64,000 nucleotides of DNA, from contig JAOARE010000018.1 in the NCBI GenBank assembly GCA_025210695.1, positions 1-64,000 on the forward strand, read 5' to 3'. Below are positions 62,877 to 64,000 of the stretch, one piece after another (positions within the stretch are counted from its first letter, which is position 1; every line of letters starts with the position of its first letter). Under the pieces are notes generated by a model that was given only the letters and a program-made list of their open reading frames with translations, was not told where the DNA came from and ran no database searches. Origin of the DNA: Rickettsiales bacterium (GTDB taxonomy: Bacteria; Pseudomonadota; Alphaproteobacteria; Rickettsiales; CANDYO01). Made by a program: the position numbers and the translations under genes.

Positions 62877-63167
62877 ATGTTAAGAAAAGAAATTAATGAG
62901 TTAGAAATATTAAAGGCCCAAGTTCAGGAATTAGCCAAGGAGGTTTCAGAACTTAAATCTGAGAAGAATACTAAGTCTAATAAATCTGAGATGGTGAGTG
63001 ATGATTTGGGTAGGGGGTTTGGTAAAGTGGTGGGTAGATCAATGGTGAAACAAGATTCCGTTAGCGATATGTTTTCTAATAAACAAATGTTTAATCAATT
63101 AGTTAAAGCGGTGTCTTATGCAATGAGGCCTGGTACCCAGGCTCCAAATTCTTTTGGTGATAAATAA
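62877..63167 (+). CDS. Small coiled-coil protein next to the capsid gene
   Basis: This 96-residue protein has an N-terminal coiled coil (INELEILKAQVQELAKEVSE), a Lys/Ser-rich linker and a C-terminal part (FNQLVKAVSYAMRPGTQAP). AAGGA precedes the ATG. In phages the genes after capsid often encode head decoration or head-tail joining proteins, but I recognise no such family here. It could equally be a lineage-specific protein. Confidence 0.6.
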   Translation: MLRKEINELEILKAQVQELAKEVSELKSEKNTKSNKSEMVSDDLGRGFGKVVGRSMVKQDSVSDMFSNKQMFNQLVKAVSYAMRPGTQAPNSFGDK

Positions 63168-63371
63168 ATGCTAATTGACAAATATGACATGTCTTTAAAT
63201 ACTAATAGATATATAATGCAATGAATAATCCAAATGTTCCTTCTTCACATTGGAACTTGGTTTGGGAGATTGAAGCGTAAATCATTCTCCCTCTATTTTA
63301 ATCTTGTTAATCACTTTTTAATGATTTTTATATAACATTGCTCTTGGAAACAACTTTGATATGGAAGAAGA

Positions 63372-63938
63372 ATGAACTCTACAGAAGAATATGACAGTAC
63401 TTTAAAGTCATTTAACGAATTGGTTAATAAAGAAAATCAATTTAATCAATTTGATCAGAGAAGATTGAAAGAGATTATTCAATCTGGACGTGTTAATGGT
63501 AGACTCAGTAAACTTTGTTCTTCTGTTTATGATCAAAAGCAAAAAAAGCAAGCAATTATAGATGCTATAAAAGAAATGTCTAAAGATCAACTAATGGAGA
63601 TAGGTAAGTTTAAAAACTTACTTAAATCATTGCCTCCAGAATTTATTAAAGAGAAAAAGCAAGATTTAGTGAATATACAGAGTGAGCTTGGCAAGGAAAT
63701 CAAAAGTAAAAAAAATACAGGAAAGAAATCTGGTATTATGGCGGACTCTTTTCAAAGAATGAAAAATATTCTTAAAATGGGTTATATACCAGAGGAACAA
63801 AAATCAACTAGAACTAGGTATATAGATAGACAAAAGGCTATTGGGGAAGCTATTAGAAGTTCTAGGGTGAAGCGTGTTATGAATGCAGCCCATGCTATTT
63901 ATAACAAAGCAACAAAAAAAAGTGGCAGATCACTCTAA
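63372..63938 (+). CDS. Hypothetical basic helical protein
   Basis: This 188-residue protein is helical and very basic, with an isoelectric balance dominated by Lys and Arg (GKEIKSKKNTGKKSG, RSSRVKRVMNAAHA), and ends in a basic tail (NKATKKSGRSL). No signal peptide or known domain. GGAAG precedes the ATG. The 204-base gap before it (63168-63371) has only one 19-codon frame (63221-63280), too short to claim. It could be a nucleic-acid-binding or secreted protein; the sequence alone does not say. Confidence 0.6.
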   Translation: MNSTEEYDSTLKSFNELVNKENQFNQFDQRRLKEIIQSGRVNGRLSKLCSSVYDQKQKKQAIIDAIKEMSKDQLMEIGKFKNLLKSLPPEFIKEKKQDLVNIQSELGKEIKSKKNTGKKSGIMADSFQRMKNILKMGYIPEEQKSTRTRYIDRQKAIGEAIRSSRVKRVMNAAHAIYNKATKKSGRSL

Positions 63939-64000
63939 GCTCGTTATTATTCGTGATGTTAGCATTTAGGGGTGGGTGATGCCTTCAATTATTTTTGTCT

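Noticed and set aside
63221-63280. 19-codon frame between the two small genes
   Set aside because: It is too short to support, with no convincing Shine-Dalgarno.
57892-63938. Complete prophage
   Set aside because: Only portal, protease-capsid and two small unknown genes are here; no integrase, tail, lysis or replication genes, and no attachment-site repeats were seen.

Overview
The window is AT-rich and reads as the chromosome of an obligate intracellular alphaproteobacterium, most likely of the order Rickettsiales (a Midichloriaceae-like lineage would fit; this is inference). The signs are the NtrY/NtrX pair with an NtrX lacking the sigma-54 GAFTGA loop, a DksA that has lost three of its four zinc cysteines, a DUF2155 protein, a proteobacterial GshA-type glutamate-cysteine ligase, pyridoxal salvage by PdxY, small outer-membrane beta-barrel surface proteins, several ankyrin proteins, an ankyrin-OTU protein and scattered phage/GTA-type genes among housekeeping genes.

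Layout. 1-5000: a hypothetical protein, tRNA-Ser(GCT), yidD, gshA, a secreted very basic protein and an isolated terminase large subunit. 5049-5510: a duplicated 174-bp unit, each copy carrying a minus-strand promoter and intrinsic terminator, read here as twin small-RNA genes. 5645-11157: dksA, then an accessory block (beta-barrel protein plus four proteins of unknown function). 11172-16390 (minus): pheS-pdxY-pheT-ispH. 16636-19339: yajC, secD and a polyprenol/diacylglycerol kinase-like gene. 19529-25055: sucA, sucB, lpd, with a palindromic element between sucA and sucB. 25235-28235: a second surface-protein block. 28355-30081: ruvA, ruvB, tRNA-Leu(GAG). 30301-42112 (minus): DUF2155 gene, HAD hydrolase, ntrX, ntrY, an in-frame rpiB-glyA fusion, an ankyrin-OTU gene, an MJ0042 zinc-ribbon gene, HU and lon. 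42285-49349: a large repeat-containing protein, ispG, a palindromic repeat, gltX, pgeF, a decayed gene and a cold-shock gene. 49478-57773: a DEAD-box helicase, ankyrin and pentapeptide-repeat proteins, a class II glutamine amidotransferase and a small duplicated-motif protein. 57892-63938: portal gene, two reverse-oriented disordered-protein genes, a fused prohead protease-major capsid gene and two small unknown genes.

How it works together. The housekeeping genes cover the 2-oxoglutarate dehydrogenase complex, non-mevalonate isoprenoid steps (IspG, IspH), tRNA charging, Sec export, Holliday-junction processing and proteolysis. The accessory genes (ankyrin, OTU, disordered and coiled-coil proteins, beta-barrels) look like a host-interaction repertoire. 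The phage genes are a dispersed packaging/head set, without tail or integrase genes here, resembling the dispersed GTA-like genes known from Rickettsiales more than an intact prophage.

The most unusual items are the twin small-RNA units with an exposed CCUCCCC motif; two separate cases (rpiB-glyA and protease-capsid) in which neighbouring genes run together in frame while the downstream gene keeps its Shine-Dalgarno and ATG; a palindromic insert between sucA and sucB flanked by a 21-bp near-duplication; the ankyrin-OTU protein with a C-terminal membrane segment; and the paired disordered genes with identical leaders lying between portal and capsid.
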